Shown here piece by piece: positions 21,446-31,433 of a stretch of 42,688 nt of DNA (positions within the stretch are counted from its first letter, which is position 1; every line of letters begins with the position of its first letter). The stretch lies in assembly GCA_024811115.1 (NCBI GenBank), contig JAKOGH010000020.1:1-42688 (forward strand). Direction: 5' to 3'. The translations under genes and the position numbers were made by a program. The stretch comes from Terana coerulea. Taxonomy: Eukaryota > Basidiomycota > Agaricomycetes > Polyporales > Phanerochaetaceae. The notes beneath the pieces were generated by a model. That model had not been told where the DNA came from and ran no database searches. It was given only the letters and a program-made list of their open reading frames with translations.

Positions 21446-23886
21446 TATTTATAAGTCTAGTACAATTTAGTTGCTTGAGAAACATACTGAGGAATGCCAA
21501 GCAGCCTTAAATGCCTGAGCGAGCATTAACGTGCAGCCTGAGTGACGGGCGGTTACAGCATGACCCTGTCACAGTAATAGTAAGTCGCGCGTCACTCCTC
21601 TCAAATATTTCCTGAACTTTGGCCAGTTTTTGTGAACACAGCCTCGCCGAACATGGCCTCCGAGACGTCTGACATCGACCTCGACACCAACTGTGCCCTA
21701 GATGCCAACGGGCAGCTCAAAGATGCTGAAGAAATCGTTTTCTACGGCTCAGAAAGTGACAAGCGGCCTTTACCTGCAAAAGCCAACAAAGGAGCGCAAA
21801 AACTGCCCAAGTCGAAGGGCAAAGGTGCGCCCTTCTTTTTTGGTGGTGCGGTCTGTGTGCTGGCATGGGATGGATGCTTCTGTGGCCCTGGGGCGAGCCA
21901 GCACGGGTGGTCGGCCGGCAGCCGCATCCCTGGGCAACAGCGCGCAAGCTCACAATGCGCGCGCAGGACCTTCGACTCCAGAGCGGACAGCAAGATTAAG
22001 AGCTTCTTTCGAACGAAAGAAGTCTTCGCCTCCAGCCGGCCAGGGGCGCATAACCATCACGGTCAAGGGCACTGGGCCTGCAAAGGCAAGAAGACTCCCG
22101 CTGGCGCCGGGCGGCCAGCACCTCCAAGAAGCCCAACGCTGCGCGCCCCACCTCTCAAGCGTGCAAGCGTGAGCGCGCAGAGCTCCGACGACGACTGCCA
22201 ACCGGCGGCCAAACGCGCGAAGACGCAAGCAGGCGAACGCGTCAGTGCGCGAGGGCTTGACCACGATACGCTGACCGGCCAAACGCGCCAAGGCTCGCTG
22301 CGGCATCCGAGCCAAACGTCCATGCCCAGTCCGAAGATATTACGGACGTCTTTGATGGGCTGGACGTAGACGTAGCGTCGATGCCGGAGCTCGATCAAGA
22401 CTCGGACGCCCGAGTTTGACGTGGATGCGATGGAGCTGGACGAAGAAGACGAAGAGGATGACGAGGTTCTGGTACCGGTGCGTCATCCTTTATTAACATG
22501 TAGCTTAATGCCAATCACATACCTTTAGAGCATTGCCAGCCACTCACGGACCTTGAGCCGTGCGAGTTCGCGTCGTCTGCTGCCGAGGCAGATGACAAAG
22601 GCAAAGATGAAACAGAGGAGGCTGACGCCGAAGAGATTCGTGAGGCCGAAGAAACATATGCGCGGGATGGTGGCAAGCCGCCAGGTAAGTGTTCAATTTC
22701 GTGCCTCAGGTGGGGACTGCTATTCACCGCTTTGCAGAAGCGTGTTATCAAGTCCCGGGGCAAGGACCCACGCAACGTGGATGTCCGAACAGTATTCAAG
22801 GAGGCCGAGTCGGCCGGAAGGGTGCGCCCGTGAAGGGCCACTGGTGCCGTGTGTGCGAGTACGTGTATTTCTTTTTTCTTCTCTACTCTATTAACTCAAG
22901 ACTGTTCTGCTGCAGAAAACTTGGAGTTAGTTCAGATGGGTGCTTTTGACGGAAAGCAGTTCGACGCTATGCCAGCACATAGCCCGGTAAGTCATCTGTT
23001 GGTGTACAGGTTGCATTACTCATGTTATCGCTGCAGGAAATGGAACACCCATGGGGTGATGTACCTCAAAGGCTGCAAAGTTGAAGGCATCCAGCCCAAC
23101 CCATCCGCCATGCCAAAAGCCAGGGTCATAGAGCTCGACGAAGATGGGAACGAGGTGCAGCAAACCTTTGACAGCTTCGTTGAAGCCAGTTCCTCGTGGA
23201 CGCCAGAGAGTTTACTTGATCATGTCATTGAGTATGTTGTGTCAAATGACTTGGTACGTCTCATCTTTTATGATCTTCTGTACTCTTTTGACGTGAACAT
23301 TAGCCGTTCACAACTGTGGAGAAGACTTCATTCCGAGCACTGCTGAAATTTCAACGTCCCCAAAGCGAAGGACAGTGACATCCCACACCGTCACGACAGT
23401 TCGTGATCAGATCCTTGAGAGGGCTAAGCTCGTCAAGGAAGCGTCTCGCAAAGGAGTTTGCAGTGAGTTAAATATACGCATAGCCACAACATTCCCTGAC
23501 TTCTCTGTAGGACATACCAGGCCAAATTTCGATAACATTTGATGCTTGGACATCCTCAGCTCGTGACCCCTACCTTTCCATCACTGCTCACTTTGTGGGC
23601 GCCCCTGCTGCCCATCCTCTTGAATGGTCCTTGAAGGCCCAGGTGATTGGCTATGCAGGCTTCAAAGGTACACACAGTGGAGCCAACACTGCAAATGTCC
23701 TGTTGCGAGTTATCGACCGCTACGGCTTACGGAAGAAACTCGAATGGGCGACATCTGACAATGCCACCAACAATGATAAGTGCATGCGGGTCTTGCAGTC
23801 TGTTTTGCATGATTCTGCTGGTGGTCACCCATGGAATGCTCGCCAGTGACGTGGGGCGGTGCATGGAGCACATCTTGCACCTTCAT

Positions 23887-25674
23887 CAGGAAACGCCCTA
23901 AATGTCCGTAGTTCCGGGCATTCTACACCGGCGTTTGTAGCGTTTGTAGTGATGGCGCATGGCGCCGTAGATCTCCGTAGTGCTGTGTAGCTGTATTACT
24001 GAAGTGCGTAGCAACATGTAGTGGCTGCAGCATAGGTTAATGTATATTAATGCTTTCTGAAGAACGATGGATGTTTCTAGTCTCAACATGATCTAATGTA
24101 GCAATGATACTGGTATACATTGGCATAATAAAGACGTGCGTTCAAATTCCTCTGCCTTCACCTCAGCCCCATTCTTCATCTCTGAACCCAAGGATCTTGC
24201 CCATGTTTCAGCGGACGTGCCGGCATCTACACGATATCGTCTACAGCAGGGACGACCAGGTCGTCTGGCGAGCCTCGTTCTTATCTTACCCATTCGACGA
24301 CCCACGGCACGCGGTCAAGCACCCACAATGCAAGGCTACGGCGGAGATAGACTGGAAGGGCGAGCTGCAGAAGAGAACACGGGCGGAGAACATCCTGCTC
24401 GCCAAGTCGACAGCGAAGAGCGCCCGTGATCGACGCCGAGGGGGCGCTCCAGCTCGGAGACGACGACGAGGAGCACCCCGTACGGGACGCTCTCCGGACG
24501 CTGGTGGCCGCCGTGTACGGCGCGCTGGCTGGGCACCGCAGGTGAGTCCGACAACCTCGAGTGGGTGGACTACGTGCTCGGCAGCAACTCGACGGGGCGG
24601 GTGGAATGCTCGGCCAAGACAGAGGAGTGCGCAGGTGAGGCAGACTTGCCTTCGAGTGCTCAAGTTCTGAAATGCCCGCCCTGAAGTACAGGCGCTCAAC
24701 AGATGACGCACGCGTTTGATGATTTTCCGTGCGACTCCCCCGAGGCTTTCCTTCACTTTCTCACCTCCCCCATCATCTGCTACACCCGCTGCCAGCATGC
24801 ACCTCGACTTTTTGTCAGCTTCGACATGACGCTTAATGCTCCGACCTAGCCTACGGCCCTTGCCTATCCAGTGGATTCATTCGGTAGGCTGTAATTTCCT
24901 GCTGCGAAGAATCCCTATCCGATGATCGGGCGGCAGTACAACCTGGAAGCCAGATTGCGCGGTTTGTAGGCAGCAAGAGGGAGGACGCGAGTGACGCGAA
25001 TGGTGAAGACGAATCTGTACCCACCACCGCCAACGAGGGCGCCGACCATGGGCCCCGCAAGTGCCGAAGCGTGTCGACGACGACTGCCGCTCTAACACCC
25101 ACTGCGCCGCCGCGCCGCCCCCGTGGTCCATATAATATGTCAGAGGTATGCAAACAAGCAACTCAGTTTTACTCATGCCTCACAGTGCTGTTGCAGCACG
25201 CCCCAGTACGTTAGGGTAGGTATGGCTGGTAAGGAGATGTCGAGCGTGGGTCCGGGAAGAGTGCCCCGTAAGTTGACCTATCCCACACTACTTATCAAAT
25301 GCTAACCTACCATATGCCGCAGATCATATGCATGAACTGAGATACTCGCCTGGCCACTCATTCCTTGCATCTGTGTAGCATGATTTGTAGTCCTGTTCTG
25401 TTATAACAGGTATATGTAGACTAGTGCCATGTATCTATTTCTGTAATATATATTGTTGATCACAGGTATCTTGTGCACGTAATAATGCAAACGCCGTTTT
25501 GCAGAGTGAAATCGCGAGTACTACCTGACTGCTACGGCCGCTACGGCTTTGCTACATTGTGCTACAGAGCTTAGAGTGGCAGCTACCCAGCGCTCACGTA
25601 AAGGGGACTTGTCTACTGGGCTACTATTTCTATGGAGGCTACGTAGCACTGTGTAGCCTTGCTAATTTTCCCTG
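23887..25674. mobile_element. 1.79-kb DNA element nested in the hAT transposase gene
   Basis: Removing this block together with one AT restores an uninterrupted conserved reading frame (CTT CAT then GTT GCT GCG AAG). The left end is CAGGAAACGCCC and the inverted right end CAGGGAAAATTAGC, so the termini form a short inverted repeat; AT flanks both sides (23,885-23,886 and 25,675-25,676). Both subterminal regions are rich in GTAG/CTAC words such as CCGTAG, GTAGC and CTACG (23,910-24,015; 25,530-25,655). CAGGG-like termini with such repeats resemble hAT-type non-autonomous elements, but no 8-bp duplication is seen. The core carries a host-like gene fragment rather than a transposase. Confidence 0.8.
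24185..25305 (+). pseudogene. F-box-like host gene fragment captured in the nested element
   Basis: Reading in the plus direction from about 24,190 gives ILPMFQRTCRHLHDIVYSRD, then DQVVWRASFLSYPFDDPRHA and DWKGELQKRTRAENILLA, which has the look of the end of an F-box motif (C-R-x-L-H/W...DxxxWR) followed by the DDPR...W(K/R)GxLQxR segment common in fungal F-box proteins. Such proteins recruit substrates to SCF ubiquitin ligases. After a frame change near 24,425 a second segment has EHPVRDALRTLVAAVYGALA and, past an intron-like gap, DNLEWVDYVLGSNSTG. The upstream half of the F-box and a clean C-terminus are missing. Base composition is higher in GC than the surrounding element. Capture of host DNA is inferred from its position between the element's termini. 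Confidence 0.55.
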
Positions 25675-27319
25675 ATGTTGCTGCGAAGTCATTCATTGAG
25701 AGCATCTGCCCAACTCCACCGTCGTCTCGGAAGGCGGAAGCGGGCAAAGGACAACGAAGAGGTTGAGGAGGAGGAGTTGGATGATGAGGATGATGAATGG
25801 CTGGAAAACTCAGCTGAGGCTGTTGGAGATGAAGAAATTGATGACCCTGTTGAGTTCGATGCTGGTGATGTCCTTGGCAAGCTGCTAGCATTCATCAACC
25901 AGGTATGCTGAATAGTCCTTAACCTCATTGCATATAGATTGAATATTGCTATAGGTTCGAGCATCTCCTCAAGCTACAGACTACTTCTGTGATCTCTGCA
26001 TTGAGGAGAAGCTCACGCCACTTCAACTCATCAAGTGGATCTGTACTTGATGGGGCTCAATGTATGATTTGCTTGACAGGGCAATCAGAAATGAAGCAGT
26101 ATGTTTCCTTTGAGGCTTATATGCATTATCTCATATGGTTTTAGGCTATCAACAAGTTTGTTTTACTTGCTGATAGCAGCCCAAAGGTTCCAAACTTGAA
26201 GGGCAAGAACTACCTTGACTATAAGCTTACAGATGAGGAATGGAAGCTTTTGAAGCTTGTACATGAAGTCTTAGGTGTAAGTGAACTCCTTTATATCCTT
26301 GCATTTTAATTCACAATTTTACAGGAAGTTTGTGAAGTACAAGGGAAGTTTGCTTCAGAGAAGAAGCCAACTGTGTGGTGCACGATTCCAATCTTGGAGT
26401 CATTGCAGCACAAGTGGGAGTCTATGGCCAAACTTCACAAATTTGTGAAAGTCAAGGAGGCCATTGATGCAGGCCTTGCCAAGCTTCTCAAGTGGTATAT
26501 GGCTACTGACCAATCTGACATCTATTTCATTTGCCTTGGTATGCATTATATATCTGTTCAGCTGTACTATCTCTAATCAAACATGGAAAGCTTTGCATCC
26601 TAGCTATACGCTGAAGTATACAAAGCACTATTGGGATGATGCCCACAACAAATCTGGATTGAAGGCGCTTCAAGCTGCCTTTGATCGATACAAAGAGAAC
26701 ACCCCAACAAAGGCCAATGCAAAGAAGGCAAAGTCAAGTGAGTCTCAGCTTATATTTTGTCAGATTATATCTAACATATCTTAGAAGCTTCAGGAGCAGC
26801 CTGCCAGCTTCTCCGCCGCTGGATGCAGAACGCTATTGATGCCATTGACAGTGGTGATGACGAGGCTGAAGACCTCCGCAAGGAGTTGAATGACTATCTC
26901 AACAGCCCCTTGTCAAAGATATTGATGATCCTGTGCGCTGGTGGGGTGTACGTCATGTCTTCAAACTGTAAAGCTAGTCAGTACACTAATATTCCAACAG
27001 ATTAACTCGGGACGCTTTCCTATCCTTTCCCGCCTTGCTCGTGACTATCTTGCTATCCAAGGATCAGCAGTTGCCTCTGAGCGAGCATTTTCCAGTGGAG
27101 GCAAGACAGGTACGCTTCTTCGCAACAGACTCAAGCCTGAAACCTTCGAGCGTTACAAATCTTAAAAGATGGATATCGCACCGGGGTTATCAGCACTGTT
27201 AATGAAGCAGCCTTTCATGCAAAGGACCTCTGGGATGATGAGGCAATGCTAGAGGAGCTGGAAAACTTGGGCAATTGATTTGTATGCTATATAGCTCCAA
27301 ATATATGTTTTCTCCTACG

Positions 27320-27481
27320 GTTCAACAGTTCGAACTGGTTCGAACTGCGAACAACCAACTGAACCAGTTCATGCTGGTTCAGTTTGGTTCAGTTCAGGTT
27401 CGGCTGCTAAACACTTGGTTCTGGTTCTGGTTCAGCCAAAAATGGGCCCGAACCGAACTGAACTGAACTTCGGCAACACTA
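27320..27481. repeat. Right terminal and subterminal repeats of the hAT element
   Basis: Copies of GGTTCAGTTCAG, GAACCAGTTC, GGTTCTGGTTC and CCGAACCGAAC lead into the terminal CTTCGGCAACACTA. Word content mirrors the left end, but the order differs, so only about the outer 30 bp form a true inverted repeat. Confidence 0.8.
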
Positions 27482-27535
27482 GCGGGGACGTACTGCGCAT
27501 GTTCTGCAGGTCACAATATCAACTCTTAGTGTAAT

Positions 27536-28373
27536 TCATGGTGCCAGACAGAACAACGTACTGTGCAAGAACCTCAAAGTGAAACCAATGAGGACTACCA
27601 TCGTTATTTGTGTCGCTGCAAAAACGGCAGCCAGAGCAATCCGCATAGCCTTGAGAGAGTCCCACATTGAAAACAGGCGGAGGATGGTGTAGGCTGGAGG
27701 CGACTGTCAGAAGGCAGCAGAGAGCCAGAAACTAATTGGCAGTCGCTTACCATTCCCGGATGCTATAGTGACGAAAGCAATCGGATTCATCCACATGATA
27801 AACATTCTGCAGCTATGAGCGTTGAAGCTTTTGATGAGTTGCATGATCAGGACCAAGATACAGAACCACAGACCTCTACGTGAGTAGCACCAGGAATGCA
27901 TGATGCAAGGGTGCGCGTACGAATAATCAGACATAACATTTGGTGGCTCCGAATTAGGACCACTCACCTGGTCGTCCGGAGGCTTGTGAGCACCGATCCC
28001 GGACAGCGCTGCAGTAGAACAGTCAGCCCTGGCCGAGCTCCAAATCAAGAGCTTCTACGGGAACTGTAGCCGACAGTGTGGCCGAAAGAAGAGAGACACC
28101 GGCGGACACTTACAGTACGCTGAGTACAGCATAGACCCCAAGGTGACATATCTGATAGATAAGAACAGCACTCGTGTTATATCCCAGCGGCCTCGTCTCC
28201 AAATGTATCTCCATTCAAGAGGGAATGAAAGCAACTGGTCATAGAGGAGGCAGGTAAGTCCGGCGGCTAAAATGAGGTGTCAGATGTCTGTCTGAACGCC
28301 AGGTAACCAGACACACCTTGTGTATACCTGACGGTCGACAAGCCGCTGAGGATGGAAAGCGGAAACCGGACAT
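27536..28373 (-). pseudogene. DUF6533-type integral membrane protein, probably broken
   Basis: A likely start ATG at 28,373 (MSGFRFPSSAACRPS) is followed by an intron (28,267-28,327) and then a block at 28,114-28,266 reading AAGLTCLLYDQLLSFPLEWR and RRGRWDITRVLFLSIRYVTL. This matches the DUF6533 signature (LLYDhll...E...W..rW...k.LFl..RY) found at the N-terminus of many basidiomycete multi-pass membrane proteins of unknown function. Splice phases agree between the first two exons. Downstream membrane-like pieces are LWFCILVLIMQLIKSF near 27,830-27,880 and AMRIALAAVFAATQITMVVL near 27,590-27,650, ending at TGA 27,536-27,538. A TGA around 28,036 sits where an open frame is needed and the middle cannot be joined without stops, so it is called a pseudogene; an unusual intron structure is the alternative. 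Confidence 0.6.
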
Positions 28374-29502
28374 ATACTTGCTGATGTAGTGGGATTGAGG
28401 GTATATCAAGCTGACTTCCATTCGACTTGAAAGGCCGTCTTGTACCCCTTGGCTGTTACAGGTGAAGGGGACAGGCTGCAAAGCGGTAGCGCTTGCACGA
28501 GCCTGCTACGGAGCTTTATATTACAAGGGGAAATTACAACAACATCACAGATGGGCGGAAAAACTCATCAAAGTAGGATTTGAAAGGGCTATGAAATGAG
28601 ATACTGTACCATCTGTCGCTGAAACAAAGTCGGCGTGCCGCAGGGGATCGAGAGAAGCGTCAGCGTATGCCAGGACTACACTGGTCGAGGCTAGAGAACA
28701 TCGCTCTACTTAAGGAGTGCAGTCAGAGGTGTGTGCCAAACCATAAAATCCGTGACCTGACATGAGAAGAATCCCATCCTGAATGAAGAGATGAACAAGC
28801 CGCGCAGATTCTCATAGCGCTTGAGTCGGTGCTATCTTCCTGTGTCGGTCAATCGTGGTTGATAGACAGGAGGCATGTACTGTTGTACCTGCATCGTACG
28901 GCTTGGAATTTCCCACCTCCTGGAGGTCACGTGCATTTTTGGCCCAGGCCTCCGCAGTGGGCATGTAAGTATCAGAGCTTCTTGTGCGAGCAGGCGGTGT
29001 GACAGGATCTTGATTGTTTGATAGGTAGGTTCTCGTAGTTCGTGGGGCGGGGGCACATTCCTACCGCATAGCCTGCAGGAGGATTAGTAGTGCATCGTTG
29101 AGTGATCTTGATTCAAGGGGAGACAGGTTGAGGTATGGCGGTCAGTCGGTAATAGGACTTGAGCTTGAGTAGTTAGCGCTTGACTTGAGCTTGGATTGAT
29201 ACCGTAAGCAACGCTTCTGACTGGTATAGCAGCGTTTACACTCCGCTGAATCACACATCAGTAAGTGCTTACTAGAACTTACTAGTGACAAGCGACTAGT
29301 GACTAGTGACTGGCCAGCCTTCGATCGTCTCCGAATCCATGTATACAACGACGCACCCAGGCTCATAAAACTGACCGCTGCAGCACGCAATGTTACATGT
29401 CAACAGCTTATGTAGACAAGTATTTTCAATGCCCTACAATTATAATAACGTCGCCGTAAACGATGCTGATGTTTTAGGTACATAGAACAGGTAAGTAATC
29501 AT
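28374..29502. other. Intergenic, no gene seen
   Basis: No protein family is visible. Short simple repeats occur: actagtgac-type words at about 29,278-29,312, and ttgacttgagcttgga near 29,180 echoing gacttgagcttgag near 29,156. The stretch separates two genes that both run on the minus strand, so it should contain the promoter of the DUF6533-like gene and the terminator of the methyltransferase. Confidence 0.45.
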
Positions 29503-31433
29503 TCAGACGGGGATGCCTATCGCTTTCTGAGTGGCCAGGCCAGACCCATGGTGCACCAGTACAAGCTTCCACCCGGTCTGCTCCATGAGCTCGCGCATCT
29601 GGGTAACGGTGCGCTCCTTTCAGTTCAGTACCACCATCATCTGTAGATCCTGGTAGTAGCCAATCGCCGCTGCGTGTCCACCATTGGGCAATAGCGGAGT
29701 CAGAGGAGTGGGACGGGTCGCGCCAGGGATAGTCTGCACATCCTCCTCTACGCATGTGTACGAGATCAGCACGTCCACGACCATCAGGCGAGTGTGAGGC
29801 GCTGCCGCCTCACGGAGATTGCGGAGGATCTGCAAACAGTACTTGTCGGGCCAGTCATGCATGATGTTGCGCACCAGGAAAATGTCGGCGTTCTTCACCG
29901 GCTGAGGCTTGAAGAAATCGTGCGCTGGAAAACGGGCGTTGCGGATCAGATCGAGTACATGCAGCCGCGTAGACTCCTCACGTACCCTGCAGCGTAGCTT
30001 GCCCGGACTTGAGCGCACCAGGGAGTTTTTCATCCCAGAACTGTTCAACATCATGAGTCTTGGAACAGAAGCGCTAGAATACGTGAGGCGCGTACTACGA
30101 CGGCATCCTGCAAGACTTGCTCGCGATCTTGGACAACGAACCGCAGATGAGGGTTGTGCTGAGCGAGCGTCGCCGAGTGTGTGCCAATACCGCCGCCCAC
30201 GTCGACGACGAGGGCATCCTTCTTCAATGATTTCCAATCGAAGCCTGAGTTTACCAGGTAGTCATGTCAGTGAATCATGCAAGAATTTCAACTGAACGGT
30301 TTTGAGGCACGCATACCTTCCAAAATCGCGCTCGGAGGCGACGCAAGCTTGCCGCCTTCCATAGTGATGTTAATCCGCAGCTGACGTTGAGCATTCGAGG
30401 GCAGTTCCACCCACTCCCAGTAGGTAAGGTTCGTGTCGAACGCCTTGTTAAAACAGGCTTCATTGACTTCCTTGGATTTGCCGAACTTGGGGTCGAATAA
30501 TGTGTCCGGAAGGAACGATGCCGACCTCATGGCTTCCTCACAGCTGTAGCAAAAGATTAATTGTTGGAGATCATCAAATAGTTTTCAATGCACCAATGTC
30601 CCGCAGCCGCGGCAAGTCCCATGGTGCCAATATGCTTGTTCTCCGGGCTATTCAGGTATGTAAGCGCAATGTCAAGAATTCATGTCGTTAGGAAGCCTCT
30701 ACGTACTGAGCGAGGAGATCAGCGACGGACTTGCCGCTGTCGAGGCAGGAGGAAAGGCGGTTGTTGGTGAACACGTCAGGGGCGACTTCAACAAAAATAT
30801 GGTTCGTCGCGAGGACACGAAGGGCACGAGCTACACAGGAATGAGAACCGACGCATAGAGAGTAAGGAGACTGTTGCGCACCGAGCTTGGACGGGTCCAG
30901 ATTGGTACCACGAACCATGTCCTTGACATGCACTCCCTATATGCTGATACATTAACATCAACTCATATGCGCCTGAGAACAAACTCACCTGAGGCCCCTC
31001 TTCTCTACAAATCTCGACAACATTTGCCTGGGCTGCGACCGCGAGGGCCCCGGTCATAGCATACTAAAGGGTGATTTTGTCAACCACTTGAATATTGCAG
31101 AGCTTGTATGACGTACCCCCATCACCACAGATACTATAGACAGCATCGGAGAGCGGACAAACAAAATGAGCTGGTTGGCTGCGGCAACGATCAGCTGACC
31201 AGCGGCGTCGACCTCAGGTACCATGCGCGCTGCTTCAGATGGGAAACTGAAGGCATCGTACGGGGAGGGGTACTCCAGTCCGGCGGCGGTGGTCGTAGCT
31301 TCGATAGACTCGATGGAGTCTTGAATAATTTTCGACAGAGCTTTCAACTCTGCGAGGCTATTTGCGCGCTTTGGACTAGTAAAAGATCAGTATGCACTAC
31401 TCCTGATCCCACTCGAACATACCTGGCGGCCAT
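29503..31433 (-). pseudogene. SAM-dependent O-methyltransferase with one nonsense codon
   Basis: A COMT-like (Methyltransf_2) enzyme that would move a methyl group from S-adenosylmethionine to a hydroxyl, often phenolic. Ten exons can be placed: 31433-31423, 31375-31117, 31063-30989, 30936-30882, 30830-30707, 30647-30594, 30543-30317, 30244-30096, 30040-29986, 29924-29503. All junctions are GT...AG and keep frame, giving 476 codons. The N-terminal helical part holds ALRVLATNHIFVEVAPDVF (dimerisation/wing region). SAM motif I is VVDVGGGIG at residues 281-289. NIMHDWPDKYC places the likely catalytic His at residue 359. At codon 438 (29,620-29,622) a TGA replaces the Gly codon present in the second copy at the right edge (LNGKERTV). 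The product would lose the last 38 residues, which in COMT-type enzymes help form the core fold and substrate pocket, so loss of function is likely. The rest of the gene is clean, so the lesion is young or a sequencing error. Confidence 0.9.

Larger units (their letters stand above)
21653..27278 (+). pseudogene. hAT transposase gene, interrupted
   Basis: The gene starts at about ATG 21,653 (ASETSDIDLDTNCALDANG), with an acidic region near 22,330-22,480 and a Cys-containing segment (WCRVC, about 22,845-22,858) that may be a BED-type finger remnant. The catalytic region has DAWTSSARDPYLSITAHF (about 23,548-23,600) and SDNATNNDKCM (about 23,756-23,790), then MEHILHL just before the nested element. 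It resumes at 25,677 with VAAKSFIESICPTPPSSRK, an acidic loop, TDEEWKLLKLVHEVLG and the C-terminal dimerisation block (LARDYLAIQGSAVASERAFS, then RNRLKPE) ending at TGA 27,276-27,278. Introns of about 50 nt lie at, for example, 22,685-22,737, 22,988-23,037 and 23,254-23,305. Lesions include a stop at 26,048-26,050 inside IKWI.T.WGS (Arg codons changed by C-to-T), a frame problem near 22,820 and the insertion. Confidence 0.9.
21253..27481 (+). mobile_element. hAT DNA transposon (6.2 kb)
   Basis: The termini are inverted repeats, TAGTGTTGCCAAAGTTCAG at the left and its complement with one difference at the right (CTTCGGCAACACTA). An identical 8-bp duplication, GCGGGGAC, lies at 21,245-21,252 and 27,482-27,489; 8 bp is the hAT superfamily signature. 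Inside is an hAT transposase gene in plus orientation with several short introns. The element is larger than usual because another DNA element of 1.79 kb is inserted in the gene; without it the length is about 4.4 kb. Terminal repeats and target duplication are near perfect, so insertion is more recent than the age suggested by the internal stops. Confidence 0.95.

Noticed and set aside
23887..25674. A large intron of the hAT transposase gene
   Set aside because: Other introns are about 50 nt; this block has inverted termini, subterminal repeats and its own gene fragment, and lacks GT...AG at its ends.
29620..29622. Programmed stop-codon readthrough or selenocysteine in the methyltransferase
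   Set aside because: The paralogue has a plain Gly codon there, the downstream base is A rather than the C typical of readthrough, and fungi lack selenocysteine decoding; a mutation or error is simpler.
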